DNA from: Marisa cornuarietis
Taxonomy: Eukaryota > Mollusca > Gastropoda > Architaenioglossa > Ampullariidae
Assembly: GCA_004794655.1 (NCBI GenBank)
Contig: SMMW01000524.1
Location: 2,425,001-2,489,000, forward strand
DNA: 64,000 nt
Direction of reading: 5' to 3'
Both the position numbers and the translations under genes were made by a program. The notes beneath the pieces were generated by a model that made no database searches, was not told where the DNA came from, and saw only the letters and a list, made by a program, of their open reading frames with translations. Every line of letters starts with the position of its first letter. The first letter of the stretch is position 1. Shown here piece by piece: positions 11,261 through 27,197 of this stretch.

Positions 11261-13405
11261 TTAAATGGTGCAATCTACACAATACACACAAACCACAATA
11301 CAGTTTAAAATATCACCAAGAACTGAGAAGATATAAAATAAATATCGACTCTGCTTAAGTATTTGAAAGCTCAAGAATTATGTACTCTGACTCAGCTGCT
11401 TAAGGTAGGCTCAGGTAAGAAAAAGCGCGAATAGTATTCTGTTCTTGAAATCCCTAGTAGGAGAAAATGTTAAGGTACAATGTGTAGTGGCAAGGAGGTA
11501 AGGAATACTTGTGTGCTATCAAGAGTGAGATGACTAAAGTGTTACACAGACGAGCTAGAAACTGTCACACAGACGAGATACATACTGTGTGACACAGATT
11601 TAGATGCACGGTAACATAATACGTGACATGATGAATAAGATGTTTAGGGGATAATCAGTGAAAAAAGGAAAAGCAGTGTGTGGCATGAAGAATTCGAGCC
11701 TACAGATGCCTAGAGATACATACGCCTCCGTGTGTCTCCGCCATAGTAGGTCGGGTTTGTCCTTAGAGTCACTCGTGCGTTTCACGAGCATTGTGGGTAA
11801 TACTGTTTGTACACCATCCTGTGTGTACCACCCTCGTCCTCTCGCTGCACGCAAATGGTGTAAAAGGTAACACAATCGCTGGGTTGTGAAGCTCGACTTC
11901 ACTTGATACAGATGTGCGCTGTAGATGAACAAAGCCCACCTTAAAATGACTAGAGCACTCGTCCGTGGAGAAGACCAGGTGAATTCTTTTTCATCGCGGT
12001 GGAAAAGTCGTCATATTATTATTTACATTCTTTGGCAAAATGTTACAGTCATGCCTTTGTCTGTAAGATTTTTGTCAATGCTTACAACGTCTGATTCTCT
12101 GTTTGAAATTATTTCTTTCGTGTAAGGATTATTTTCGCGGTCAGATTTTAAAATAAAGTACCATACTTTCAAAGTGGGTCTTCCTCTACCTTAAAGTTGA
12201 TGAAATGGTAGTCATACTGTCATACAGTTTTAAAATATTAAATAATAAACATATTAAGTATTGCTATACCAGCGATATTTTAAGTTTACCTTGTTGTTCG
12301 TTGAAGCGGAACAAGAAGACAGGTAAATGTTTGGTAGCGAGGTCGAGTTCTCAAATCAGCACTAGACGCACCACGTGACATCAAATATTATGGCACAAAC
12401 GAAGGCGCTGATGATAGTGGTCATAAACCTTCCCCACATTACTGATTATGCTAGACAAATAAAAATGAATTTGATAATAACTTATCTCAACTAACGGCCA
12501 TGCATGTCTGCAAACAGTTATAAAATCGTCGTGAGCAATCGGGGTACAGTTCTGCGTGACGGCAGCAGCAAACGGGTTAATTTAAACTGTGAGCTTGATG
12601 TTAAGAGGGCGATGTTATGTGAGACTGACATTTGAGTGTGGCAAGTAGGTGCTGGAGTTATTATCCCTTGATGCGTATTACAGGGATAGCAGTCGCAGGT
12701 CATTACATCGATGACTGGATGTCACATCATGTGACTGGACTAGCGGTCTCAGGTCCTTGAGGTTCATTACTGGAACAACAGTCGCATGTCACTGATATTA
12801 ATTGATGGAAGAGTATTCACAGGTTATCAAAGTTCATTACTGGAATAACAGTCACAGGTCGTTGATGTTAATGGAATCGTTATGATCATGATCATGATCA
12901 TCAGCAGCAGCAGCAGCAGCACACGCAGGATCATGTTTGTTATTACATTTTATCTAATTAGAAACACCAATAAAACAAATTCAGCACAAACAGGCATACC
13001 ATACACTTAGTAAAGCAAAATACAGCCAAGTATAGAATCTTGTAATAAATAATGGTCAGTTCAAAACTTCATCAGTTCTAGTATCCTTCAGTATGACAGA
13101 AGATGCCATTTCAACATCTAACTTTAGACGCTCACATTGCATGCATTTAAAAAATCAGCTTTTTCATTATTCTGTTATTCATTCACACTGGGAGGTCAAG
13201 AAATCACTGTTGTGTCATCTGTCATTCTGTCAATCCATAAAATGTCATGTGTCATCTGCGATTTTAAATAGGACGGTGTGTTTAGCGGAGTTACTTTCTA
13301 GTAGAAGAAAATGTGAAACAGGGGGTCTAATATAGTTGCTGAAGTTAACAATTGGTGGGTAATAACTCTCTGAATGGTACTGTGGATTTCTTCCCTTTCT
13401 TTCAT

Positions 13406-13408
<3 letters not shown>
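11261..13408. other. Intergenic between RhoA1/LINE and RhoB1; no gene seen
   Basis: Mostly AT-rich unique sequence. At about 12690-12870 there is a degenerate tandem repeat of roughly 45 bp around TTCATTACTGGAA-AACAGTC-CAGGTC. At 12885-12922 a (GATCAT)n run is followed by (CAG)n. No exon or RNA gene recognised. Confidence 0.5.

Positions 13409-13464
<56 letters not shown>
13409..13464. repeat. (CA)n microsatellite
   Basis: Pure CA run of 56 bp, 167 bases below the RhoB1 stop codon. Confidence 0.98.
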
Positions 13465-13468
<4 letters not shown>

Positions 13469-13630
13469 CTGCATTCTTGTAACCATAGGAGAGAACTGTG
13501 GCTTAGCTGAGCTCCGCACCCATATGGCCAAGTGCTTTTAATAGAGTAACATAATTATACAAATTGAATTATTTAAGAGTGATGGCTTTTCCGACTCTAT
13601 CGTCCCATCAGTTGGTAGCCTTGGTGTAAG

Positions 13631-14675
<1,045 letters not shown>

Positions 14676-15877
14676 GATCTGGAAGTAAATGTTAACTGTA
14701 AACAGGAAGATGTTAGTTACAAGCCAGGGGAATGTTTCAAATATAAACAAAGACCTCTCAGATGAGTAAAGTAAAAAGAGGAAGTAGCCGTTATTCTTTA
14801 AGCACAAAGTCGTTATATACGATTCTTGTTTGAAAACCCTCAGGGGTGGGGTAGGGGGTATGATATTACATGTAATATTCAAACGACTTGCGAGACCCGA
14901 TGCAGCAGAAACTGTGTGTGAGAGAGGAACCGAGCGAGCAATGTGTAAGAGATAATTTATAATCTCTACACCCCATGTCGAGGTAATAAGCAACACTCAT
15001 CTTTGTATGCCGTGCAGGCAAAGCTCAAGATCACATGACTAAAACGCGAGATTATACTTGAAAGTGTGTCACCGGAAATGTTAGAGCTGTTAGAGCTGTT
15101 TAGCCACTTTTACTCGTTGAATTACAAGGCGGAATCAAGCAGCACGACCGCCTGTCTGAGCTTCAAATGATGTACAAAGTGGCGCCGGTGTCACCATGGT
15201 GATCAGAAGGAACGTGCATGCTTCATTGTAAGCATCCAATAAGATTTATTATTCCGATGAATGAGTGGATGTTATTTTAAAACGGCCAGTCCCCACGAAA
15301 TCTAAGTTGGGCTTAAATGATAGATACCGACTGATTACTATAAAAAAATTATAATTTTACATAAACAGCCGAGTTATAAATGTTATGATTGTATATATTC
15401 AGCCACAAAAGGTACCCCATATCGTTTACAAGTGATTTCAAGTATGTATATAATTAGTCTAAATAAGAATGAGACAGAAAGGTTGTCAAACAAGGAATAT
15501 TATATATTCCAAACAAGGAATATTAGAAATATTGAATAATATGCAATGTAAGGAGAGTTACATACATAGACGGGAGTCCCCGCGCTGCAGTAATCAGGTT
15601 TAGCTTGGACTGAGTCATCCTGGGTATCGGACGACCTTTGGCTTCTGTCCTATCTTGTGACGTAAGCACTTATTATCACCTGGCTGTAAATTTTATTCGA
15701 AAACAATGTCGGGGTAGAGGTACAAGGTTGTAAACAGAGGAACGTCTCAGCCTGCTCACTGTTATACTGAGCAGAGCAGACCAAAAGATCGTGTGAAATC
15801 GTCAGGTGTTCCTTAGTGGGTGAGCTCTTTCAAATGTATGCCCCTAATATTATCAATATCCAATTTCTCTCTCTTTC

Positions 15878-15879
<2 letters not shown>
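14676..15879. other. Upstream flank of RhoB1; no further exon identified
   Basis: AT-rich. Contains a near-palindrome GGAATATTATATATTCC at about 15496-15512. Any untranslated leader exon of RhoB1 would lie here but I cannot place it. Confidence 0.45.
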
Positions 15880-15945
<66 letters not shown>

Positions 15946-15960
15946 GTATATATATATATC
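15880..15960. repeat. (AC)n followed by (TA)n microsatellite
   Basis: AC run at 15880-15944, then GTATATATATATATC. A second short (TA)n lies at about 16012-16024 and a GA-rich patch at 16066-16100. Confidence 0.97.
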
Positions 15961-17070
15961 CGGGTGCATGCGTGGTTTTTCTTGTATGCTCTCGATCTCG
16001 GTCACACACATCTATATATATATATGCATGCGTGCGGGTGTCCGTGCTTGTGAGTATGTTTGTGTGACTGAGAGAGTGAGTGAGTGGGAGAGAGAGAGAG
16101 CGTGCAAGAAACGTGACATAGTAGGAAACAGAAGCAGTGGAAAAAAGAAACAGTGCATCCAAGGCCATTCTCCGTGATACATCATATGCTTATAAATAGA
16201 CCTCTCTGGTGTGAGAAACATTACTATGGTCTTCAAGTATAACTGTGCTGCAGGTTCATTGAGCTGAACACTCGTCAGGTGAGGCATGACCACATACCAT
16301 TCTGTTGATAATAAACACTTATCATGAGGTAGTTCGTCAGCTTCGGAAACATCAAACGTCCGAGTACTAACTGTGATTAATGAAACTCCGAGTAAAATAT
16401 CCAATGGCAGAATGCACACAAAAAGCGGTTTTAATTGACCATAAATACTTCGAAAACTTAGTTGAGTTACACTTTAATATTAGACCAGGAACGCTGTTCT
16501 TTCCGACATACACATATATTAATAATCTTGTTTACAAAAAAAATCCACTATTTTTACTACAATGGATAACGTGAGTCAAACATGAAGAGTATAGTTGCTG
16601 ACATCACTGGTTTTTCACAAAAAATATGCTGCAGTACTTTTTGGGGGGCAAAGGGCGGATATCAAAAAGCAGATGTGAATTGAGATAATGTGACAATTCG
16701 GTTAGTCATCTTTTCTGACGTCGGTGTAAACGAGATTATCCGTTATGTTTAAAACGGAAGTCACAATTGTGAGGTTAAAAAAAGGAACAGAGTTAACCTC
16801 TCACATTCTTAGCGTTAGTATACATCCTGAGCTGAACACAGACCTAAACATTTTTGAAAAATAAAGTTGGCAGATCTTCAAAATCACAGTCAAGCTGTGT
16901 CCGTGTCACCACAACATCAATATTCGGTCAGTGCACGGACTTGTATTACTGGACTGCTTGCAGACGATTTTTTTTTTCAATGAAGTCATAGAACGAGGCT
17001 GGTTACGAAATAGCATCCAGTTTACTCAAGTTTCAGTTTAACTACTAGAACGAGGCTTTGGACGATATAG
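15961..17070. other. Intergenic between RhoC1 and RhoB1; no gene seen
   Basis: AT-rich sequence without recognised coding or RNA features. A duplicated phrase AGAACGAGGCT(G/T)T occurs near 16990 and 17047. Confidence 0.45.
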
Positions 17071-17077
17071 CTTCCGG

Positions 17078-17083
17078 TTTATT
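17078..17083 (-). terminator. Probable polyadenylation signal of RhoC1
   Basis: TTTATT on the + strand is AATAAA on the - strand, about 125 bases past the RhoC1 stop codon. Confidence 0.45.
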
Positions 17084-17207
17084 CACATTCATTGTTAAGG
17101 CTCGCCGAGACTAACAGCGGAGAACTTCGCAAGAGGCTCAGCGTTGGTCTCGGCAGACAGACAGCGATCCACCTCTACACGTCCGTGTTCACTAGACGTG
17201 GTAAGAA

Positions 17208-18078
17208 TCACGAAATTGCACATCCACGGTTGTTTCGTCTTCGACCACGTAACGCCGCCCTGGTGGCAGTTTCAAAGACCTTTTGGACGCCATCTTTGTT
17301 CCTGGCTGAACATTCCACGTAAGCCGCCGCACCGATGGTTTTGGCCATGGCCTTGCCCTCCTCTTTCTGCACAGGGGACAGTTTTCTTCTCCTTAGCTTC
17401 GCTATTGTCACGGGGTCGTCACGCAAGTCCTTCTGATTGCCCACGAGGATGATGGGAACCCCGGGACAGAACTGCTTCGCTTCAGGGTTCCACTTTTCCA
17501 AGACGTTCACCAGGCTGTCGGGGTTGCTGATGGAGAAGCATACGACGATGACGTCGGTTTCCGACTTGTAGTAAAGGTACCGGTCATAGTCCTCCTGGCC
17601 TGCCGTGTCCCAAAGAACCAGCTCCACCTGAAGGAGACAAAGAACTCACCGATTTATCTTTGCTGTCAAAGGCAGAATATTATAAAGTCCGTTCACTCGG
17701 CCGATTTCCTTCATTAACAGTATGGCAAGCGGTTATCTCCCTTAGCTCGCGCATGGGCGAAGTCACTCATTCACTACTAGTGGCCTTCAGCGCTCACACT
17801 GTTACATGCAGGAGTATATGTTATCACGCAATTGCTCTTGTTGTTTGGATATGTAAATTTGCTTTTTAATGTAAGTTGATACTTTTATGCCCATGTAATT
17901 ATTTTTTCTTTGCTTATTTAATGAAAATTACTTCACACTTTAAAATTTTAGTCTTATTCTGATTTCATACCTTTTATTTTTACATTGGTTGCATGACTTT
18001 AGCATATTTAGATTTGTCTACTGCACTAAAATACCCATAAAAGTAGATTAAGAGATCAGTAAACAAAAGGAAACGCAT

Positions 18079-18134
<56 letters not shown>

Positions 18135-19820
18135 GGAAAATCAGAAAATAAACATGGATTTGCTGAGGCATGAATCTATTTGTCAAATAGCAAGGAAAAA
18201 TTCAACTAGATGCTTGAAATCAAACAAATATTACATATAAAATCCCCACGGCTATTCTGAACCCAAATTCTGCATCTGAAATAATGATAATCATTCACTT
18301 GAACCAGTTTGAAACTTTGTCGACATGATTATTAAATCACAGTCCCTGTTCTATAAAACATCTGAAAATGCATGCCTACAAACTGCATTTATTTTACTGA
18401 CTTAAGCTGCTGGTGTCCGTCATATTCATGAAACAAGGAAGATATTAAATAATAAATTAGAAAAACGTGTCCTTGATGTGTGTCTGAACTGTGACCATAG
18501 ACTATTATTGTGTTCAAAAAGGAAAAACCTTAGAAAGACACAAAAGGAAAGATGAAAACAGTAATATTTTTACTATTCTAGCATAAAATTCTAGAATTTA
18601 TCTGTTTATTTAGCACCAAAACCCCTTCCAGACCACTGATGTCAAGTGCTGACAGATACATCCTCAATTCCTAGTTTGAGAGAGGAAAAAAAATGAAAAC
18701 GCATTTTGTTCCTATAAAGCATGCGATACTGAAATCGTCAAACCATCAACAAATAACTTCATATTGTACATTGTTACTGTGCTATTATTTTTAGTAGCAT
18801 CTTTAGAACCTCCTCTTCTGCACCGTTCTCTGTAAGCACCCGTGTCATCAGTCTTCTAACAATCATTCGTCCTTTGTAAATTAGCCTCCTGTCATATCAA
18901 GGTGGCACCTTTCAACCCTTCGTTTATAAATCTGAGAGTAAGAGCTGACAAAAAGGGGATATGAATCACTTCTCCTTTCCTGTGTCCGATCACAGAATTC
19001 CAGAGCCAGAAAAATAAGATAGGCGCTATGAACGACACAGGAACGGAAGAAAGTTTACCCTTTTCTATAGACCGCGAAAAGGAAAAGAACCATTTACCTG
19101 TTTGTTATCCACTTTAACGTCAGCGACATAAGTGTCAAAAATAGTCGGCACATGCACTTCCGGGAACTGGTCCTTGCTGAAGACGATGAGCAAACATGTC
19201 TTCCCACACGCACCATCACCCACGATCACCAGTTTCTTACGGGCGAAGGTCCTTCTGAGTAACTGTCACCAGCCAAAGACACATTCTGACATTTCAAGAC
19301 TACAATAGTAAATGAGTGTAAGAGTTAGAGTTGTGTGTGTCTTCAAGCAAAAAATTATTTTATTTCAATTTTCGAAGGGCTTTTAACAAATGTCCATGTA
19401 ATGTTTACCTTTAAAATATCATGAACAGTTCAAAAAGTTCTAAGCCTCACCCAGAAGGAGTTACAGAAACAGTTTTCACAATTTTTCTATATACTACCCC
19501 TTGACATCAATGCACTTGGTCCAACAATACTCAAGCATTGTAATTCAATCACAGAAGAAGGTGGCGTTCTGCTCCTCTGTTTTGTCCATTTTTAGATTTG
19601 TCACACTACCCTTCACCTTTGTTTGGGCCTCACGTGCACACAAATTACAAAAGAAATCTGTATTAGTCTTTTTCTAGTTTTATTAGAAATGGCTCTTCTT
19701 TCTGGGCGAGGCTTAGAACTTTTTGAACGACCCTCGTATTCACCAGCGCACATGTATATATATATATATATCACAAACTTGACCTTTCTTCTCCTAGTGC
19801 TGAGCAAGTAAATTCACAGT

Positions 19821-19898
<78 letters not shown>

Positions 19899-20523
19899 AT
19901 ACGTGTCTCGTTCCCCCGAAACAGGTTAGTAAATCAACATTCAGTGTGTAATCGTGGGCCTGAGACATTTTACTGTGACTGTAGTTACTTCACCTGGAAA
20001 GCATTCTCTACTCTATCCCGGTCCCTTGAGCAGTTTCTCAGAAACAAAATAAGGAAAAGTGTAATTTAAGTTAATGTAATTTAACTGTAATTTAAGACGC
20101 CGCCTTACTCGCTAGCAGGACACGGATGTCGGTTTGGTACTGCGCTGGGGAAACAGTTACCCTGTACCCTAATCCTTATCAGACTATTTTTTTTTTTAAT
20201 TTATTAAAAATTTTCGATACCCGTACTTACGTCTAACATCATTTTTGTGATCTTCCACCACTCCACCTTCCTTACAATGTATGTGAGGATACTGATCTAA
20301 TAAAGGGCTACTTTCTCTTTTCACACAATATTCATGTATCTTCTTCCATAATGAGCTAAACTAATGGGAATGGATGAAAGAAAAAACGTGAAAGAGTAAC
20401 CTATCTTTTCATATTTTGTGCGCATGAATTACAAATATGGACAAACTATTACACAAGATGTAACAAACAGAATGTGCTACAAAGCATAAGAGAGCTACAT
20501 ACAGTGCCTCGGGTGTCCGCCAT
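17208..20523 (-). CDS. Atypical Rho-family GTPase (RhoC1) with altered guanine-binding motifs; exons 20523-20503 (tentative), 19262-19098, 17627-17208
   Basis: The last exon (139 aa) begins [16 protein letters not shown]. The middle exon (55 codons) gives [18 protein letters not shown] and ends VDNKQ before GTAAAT. Both introns are phase 0. The middle exon has no in-frame ATG: the frame runs back through LLRRTF into a GACAG acceptor, then a stop. The best start I see is a 21-base exon encoding MADTRGT with donor GTATGT at 20502; it resembles the MAQETRS start of RhoA1. The total would be 201 aa. P-loop, Thr37 and catalytic Gln are kept. Oddities: the base-specificity motif NKKD is NQKD; SAKT is SARN; Tyr34 is His; and switch II is [10 protein letters not shown] instead of [11 protein letters not shown]. 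The tail [13 protein letters not shown] ends in CAAX box CAIS (Ser at X, expected farnesylation). The exon structure is sound apart from the tentative first exon. Confidence 0.78.
18080..18132. repeat. (AC)n microsatellite in the RhoC1 second intron
   Basis: Uninterrupted AC run of about 52 bp. Confidence 0.97.
19822..19896. repeat. (CA)n microsatellite in the putative RhoC1 first intron
   Basis: Uninterrupted CA run of about 75 bp, preceded at about 19756-19770 by a (TA)n patch. Confidence 0.97.
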
Positions 20524-21436
20524 GGCTGGGTCTTTGTCAAGGACTTGCTAGGCGTCAGAGCCACTCATGTGTACAACCTGACCTTTGACCGCTGCATTCT
20601 CATTATGCTGTGCAAGCGTCACGTGACATCTAACTTGAGTATTGACGCGCGTGTGCTGGTGTTGTTCGCAGACAACAACTAAAGCTAAATCAAGGCACAG
20701 ACATTAGTTAAGAGTGTCCTCCATCAAGGAAAAATGATTAGGCTTCCAGAGGATGGAGCAAGACGCCCCAGCTTCTGAGAAAATCGTTGAGTTAGAGACA
20801 AGAGCTTGGTCGCCATTCTTTTCATGCCAAACACTTTGTGGCTGCACTCACACGCTAAAGGAGGCGAAAGTATTTTTGTTTACACGAGCCACCTTGTCGC
20901 ACTTAGGCTACGTGGCCCTTAAAAAAAAAACAAAAAAAAAAACAGCTCTCTATCTTCTCTTACTCACAATTGTGTTTCTTCTAACCACTCTGTTCATGTC
21001 CTGACATTTCCTCAAAATACGACTAAAGACTTAACATCATTGAAAACAATTATATGTACCGCACGGCATATACACACATCTCTTTTTACAGGTCTGATTA
21101 TCGGTGGTTTTCCCCATGTACGTTGGTTTCTTTATCGATCTTTGATGTACATTGATGTCTGTGTGTTGTACTTTTTTAAGGATTGGTCTCAGCCCTGGAG
21201 CAAAGCAAGAAATCAGTAAGCATGGCCGACAAATGTGTAACCCAACCCTACCCTTTCAAAACAAGGATCCACCGTCGTGTGTTGTGCGTTGTGTTGCTTC
21301 TGTGCATGAGAGGGGCATTTGATGCCTACCTTGACAAGGTGTGTTAGTGCGCCTGTATGTACAGCGCTTTGCGCCTCGCCTTGGTGCTCGACATAAAGTG
21401 TGTGTGTGTGTGTGTGTTGGGGAGGGGGGGGAGAAA
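20524..21436. other. Upstream flank of RhoC1 and intergenic sequence
   Basis: Probable promoter side of RhoC1, with GCGTCACGTGACATC (a CACGTG E-box) near 20617-20631. A poly-A tract lies at about 20920-20942. A short (GT)n and a G run at 21401-21432 border the SINE that follows. No coding exon recognised. Confidence 0.4.
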
Positions 21437-21590
21437 ATTGGTATTTTGCGCCGAGCCACCAGCTAAAACTATATCACAACAAAGCAGCCAGCCCTGTAAA
21501 CAAAAGAACAGCGTGCCCGAGACGAGATCTGAACCCAAGGCAGTCAATGCTCACTGTATAACGCCCTATGGGGGCTCTACAAATGCGCGA
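21437..21590 (-). mobile_element. tRNA-derived SINE, family 1, degraded copy
   Basis: On the - strand it carries the family hallmarks: GGGTTCAGATCTCGTCTCGG (B-box region), ACAGGGCTGGCTGC, then GGCTCGGCGCAAAATACCAA at the 3' end. The tRNA-like 5' part is worn. It is the same family as the copies at 33.2, 40.2, 45.5, 47.8 and 57.9 kb. Confidence 0.75.
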
Positions 21591-24280
21591 TGTGTTTGTA
21601 CTTGTAAGTGTAAGTCTCTGAATTGTAATGAGAATACCAAAGAGATAATATTTGCTCCCGTCGGTACAAAGTAACCGAACGCAGGCAGACATGAATTTAG
21701 GACTCTAAGCAAAGAGCATAACACACTGATTAACCACAGAAATTTATTCACAAGCGAACATACATTCATCCACTTGTATGAATAAAATCTCAAATAAAAA
21801 ATGGATGGAAAGATTACTGCAAAATATTTAAATTCTTCCCTCGATCAACTTCACTGGTTTTTTTCTTATGCCTAAATTTTAGATTACAAACGCAGTAGTA
21901 AATGCATTTTTACGGTCAATGATAGCTGAAAAATTCGCTCACAAATGAAAAAAAAAAACAGATTTCGTGCTTTAAAAAAGTATAGAGCACAGCAAAACAC
22001 CTGCTTTAGCATGGCATAGGGAGGGAATTAAACTCTGTATTCTGAGAAATACATTTTTTTTAAAAAGAAAAGATAATCGAGGGCAAACATGGATCAGAAA
22101 ACGTTTCTATTTTTAACGCAGACTGTTTTTCTCTAAGCTCAGTTGTATATCTGGGTCTCTGCAGTTGCCTTGACCCTGAAATCAAGTCATTCAGGATTTC
22201 GTGCATGTTGCACACTAATACCAGTTAATATTTCTGAGCGCGCGTTTTTTCTAATGCTGACAAAGAATACTTTCATTGAACGGGCAGTACACAAATTCCT
22301 GAAAGACCTGAATGTCTACGAGCTCCATTTGTCTGGAGTCTTTTAAAAACACTTCTTCACTTGAAGAGGAGTTTGGAGGCCTTGATGAGGAGTCAGTAAT
22401 ATAAAGTACTCTAACTCATCCATCCTGAAACCTTAAGCATATCTAATGATAAAACACCTATTTCTTCAAACATTTTATACCATTTTTTGGAGGGGCGGAT
22501 AGTTTTAGAGAGAAGTATTGGGTATACAAATACCTTTTGTCGATAAATTATAGCAAAACATCAAGGGAGATAATCATGCAGCCCATTCTTCCAATAATTC
22601 ATTCCCTTTCATCAATCTTCACCTCTCGTCCGCGTGAGCAGCTGTTAGCATGGAATGTTTAAAAAAAAATCAATTTAAGTTTCAGTCTCCTCTGTCACAC
22701 GCTGTTATGCCAGGTACTCAGGTTGCCCAGCAATCACAGCTCCATACACAAATTTCGAGCATAAATTTGGAATTAGCAGATTTGGTTTTCACCTCTGCGC
22801 ATAGATCGCTATAGCAGTATCACAGTGACAGTTTGAGTATATGAAAACAGTATAAAAAAAAACATAAACATGTACCGAGGTGTACGTCGCAGGCATGAGT
22901 AGTTCTTGAGTCCGAAACTACCACAACCTAGTGGCAGGTGTCACGCTTCCCGCCAGTACTCCATTCAGTACCAGCAATTCGTCGAGCAGGTCTTTCTCCC
23001 TTCATGCATCTGGACTCCAGCAGATACTGAAGACTGGCGATCGAGACCATTATCTTTGGCTTGCTCTCTTCCTGTACCCTCCAGCCCACCACCTTCTTCA
23101 CGACAGCGCTAAATCACTGGTACATAGCATAGCTTTCCACACAGACCAACATACAGTTATCCTGCAGTCAGTGACTGAGAACCCGAATGTTGTGGTCCCG
23201 AGACAGGTGACAGTTTCAATGTGACCGATGTCTTCACTTTTTCTATACCTGCTGAATGACTGGAGGAGAGCTACGGTAGGATGGAGATAGCAAAATGTGG
23301 AAAAGATTTGAGACACATCGACAGTTTATCTGCTATTCGCTGTATTACATCACTTAGATTACATATACTTCTACAGACTCACACTGCATGGGTAGATTTC
23401 TTCATCATACATGCACATTCATGTCAAATCACAAATTTCTTCTGAAATAAAACATATTGATTTTTTCTTAAAGACATTTCTTCAGTTGATAAAATGATGT
23501 GAGAAAAATCTTATTTGAAGTCTAAAAGTGACTATGAACGCGACACAACTGGTGCCCATTTTTTTCAGCAGTGGCAAAGACACAAATCTTAATAATAAAT
23601 TATCTCAGTAAATTGAAAAAAAATTCACCAGAGTGGTTAAAATGTCGTTAAACAAAGATATTAAAATCTCTTTGTGTTAGACTGAGACTTTCACAGGAAA
23701 GAGAGTGTTAAAGAGTAGCATGTTTACAAATATTTTCCAAACCAAAATACTGTTAAATATTTTCAGCATAGTGACATGAACTAGCTATCTTGAAGCACAG
23801 AAGTGTCCGGAACATTAACAGATTCTTTCTTACATCTACCACAATGTCTCCTCAATTAGCCGCTTTTGAATATACTAAGCATTTTCCCTATTCGAAACTA
23901 AATTTCTGTTATCTGCAGACGCTTTCAGTCTAACAATTTATTATTTCAATGCCCGGAATTCATCTAGGGTGTCCACAAAGTCATCGAGGGATGCTGTGTT
24001 TCTCTTCCTAACGGAAGGAAGTATATATGACCTTTAAGTTCACATACACGCACATCCTCGACAGTCGAAAGTGGGGGAATGGAGTTTAGGGAACTGACAA
24101 GATTAAATCTCTGTCACTTAACAATTCCTTGTTATAAAGGTTGTTAAAAATAATCTGCACAGACCAGTCACGCTGTCAAACTTACACACAACTGACAAGT
24201 GCCTTCTCGACCAGTCGTCCACTCGCCCACCTTTCAACAGCGCGCCATTGACTGACGTCACACAGAACTTTCGTCTCTCA
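21591..24280. other. Intergenic between RhoD1 and RhoC1; no gene seen
   Basis: AT-rich, with poly-A/T tracts. TTTATT near 23936 (AATAAA on the - strand) could be a distal polyadenylation signal for RhoD1. A perfect TGACGTCA is at 24253-24260. No coding feature recognised. Confidence 0.45.
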
Positions 24281-24500
24281 GACGACGTCAGTCACAAAAT
24301 TACGCAATAATCTTAGCTGACGTTAGAGTTTCCACACATTTGTTGTTTACGATGATGTCAGTCACAAAATTACGCAATAATCTTAGCTGACGTTAGAGTT
24401 TCCACACATTTGTTGTTTACGATGATGTCAGTCACAAAATTACGCAATAATTTTAGATGACGTTAGAGTTTTCACACAGTTATTGTTTAAGATGACGTCA
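24281..24500. repeat. 70-bp tandem repeat, three copies plus a partial one, abutting the RhoD1 stop codon
   Basis: Units start near 24281, 24351 and 24421. Each contains GTCAGTCACAAAATTACGCA and GACGTTAGAGTTT. A fourth partial unit (GATGACGTCAGAGTTACAAA) ends within a few bases of the RhoD1 stop at 24504. The array would lie in the RhoD1 3' UTR. Each unit carries TGACGT- or TGATGT-type CRE half-sites. Confidence 0.9.
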
Positions 24501-24503
24501 GAG

Positions 24504-26605
<2,102 letters not shown>

Positions 26606-26790
26606 AAGGATTTCGAGGTATGTGAGCCCCTTGACAGCGAACGAGGACACCTGCACGGTGCAGTACTACTTCTCCCGCACTCAGAAGAAGGTGAGCTAAA
26701 GGGAAAGAGTATTTCGAGGTACGTCAGCCACTTGACAGAGGACCAGAACACCTGCATGTAGCAAAGGTACTTCTCCCGTTCTCGAAATAA
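26606..26790 (+). pseudogene. Duplicated exon-like fragment
   Basis: Two diverged copies lie side by side, beginning ATTTCGAGGTA(T/C)GT near 26609 and 26711. Copy 1 reads YVSPLTANEDTCTVQYYFSR then TQKK, ending at AAG|GTGAGC, a good splice donor. Copy 2 keeps the layout but has an in-frame TAG in the middle. The family is not recognised. It may be a decayed exon of an unrelated gene or a chance open frame. Confidence 0.3.
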
Positions 26791-27197
26791 AAAAGGAAGG
26801 AATGACCACCCGCCTCGCGCTGCGGCGAACAGGGTGCAGGCACTGCATTTTGTCCACTAATTATACCCCAAAATATGGGCACTGCATCACATGTTTCACG
26901 ATAACTCGTCTCGCTCACGCGGCGATCGCACGGCTGGCCAGGTCAAGGAAAAGCGGGGGGCAGGGTGTGCAGGGTGGAGGGTGGAGGGAACAAAGCACTG
27001 TCAGTGGTACCCGCTGCCCCAAACAACCCCTCCCGCTACATGGCAAAGTATGGCAAAGTTGGAAAAACTTTGTCAAAACTGTTCACGATGCTCATCCATT
27101 TTGTCCTTTTAAAGAAAGGACTTTAGGCAGACTTACTGCAGTCACAGATCCTTGGCATGTACACTGACCAGTCATGCTACGACATGTGCTGCATAAG
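26791..27197. other. Noncoding, nothing recognised
   Basis: GC-richer patch around 26890-27030 with short open frames but no recognisable motif. Confidence 0.4.
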
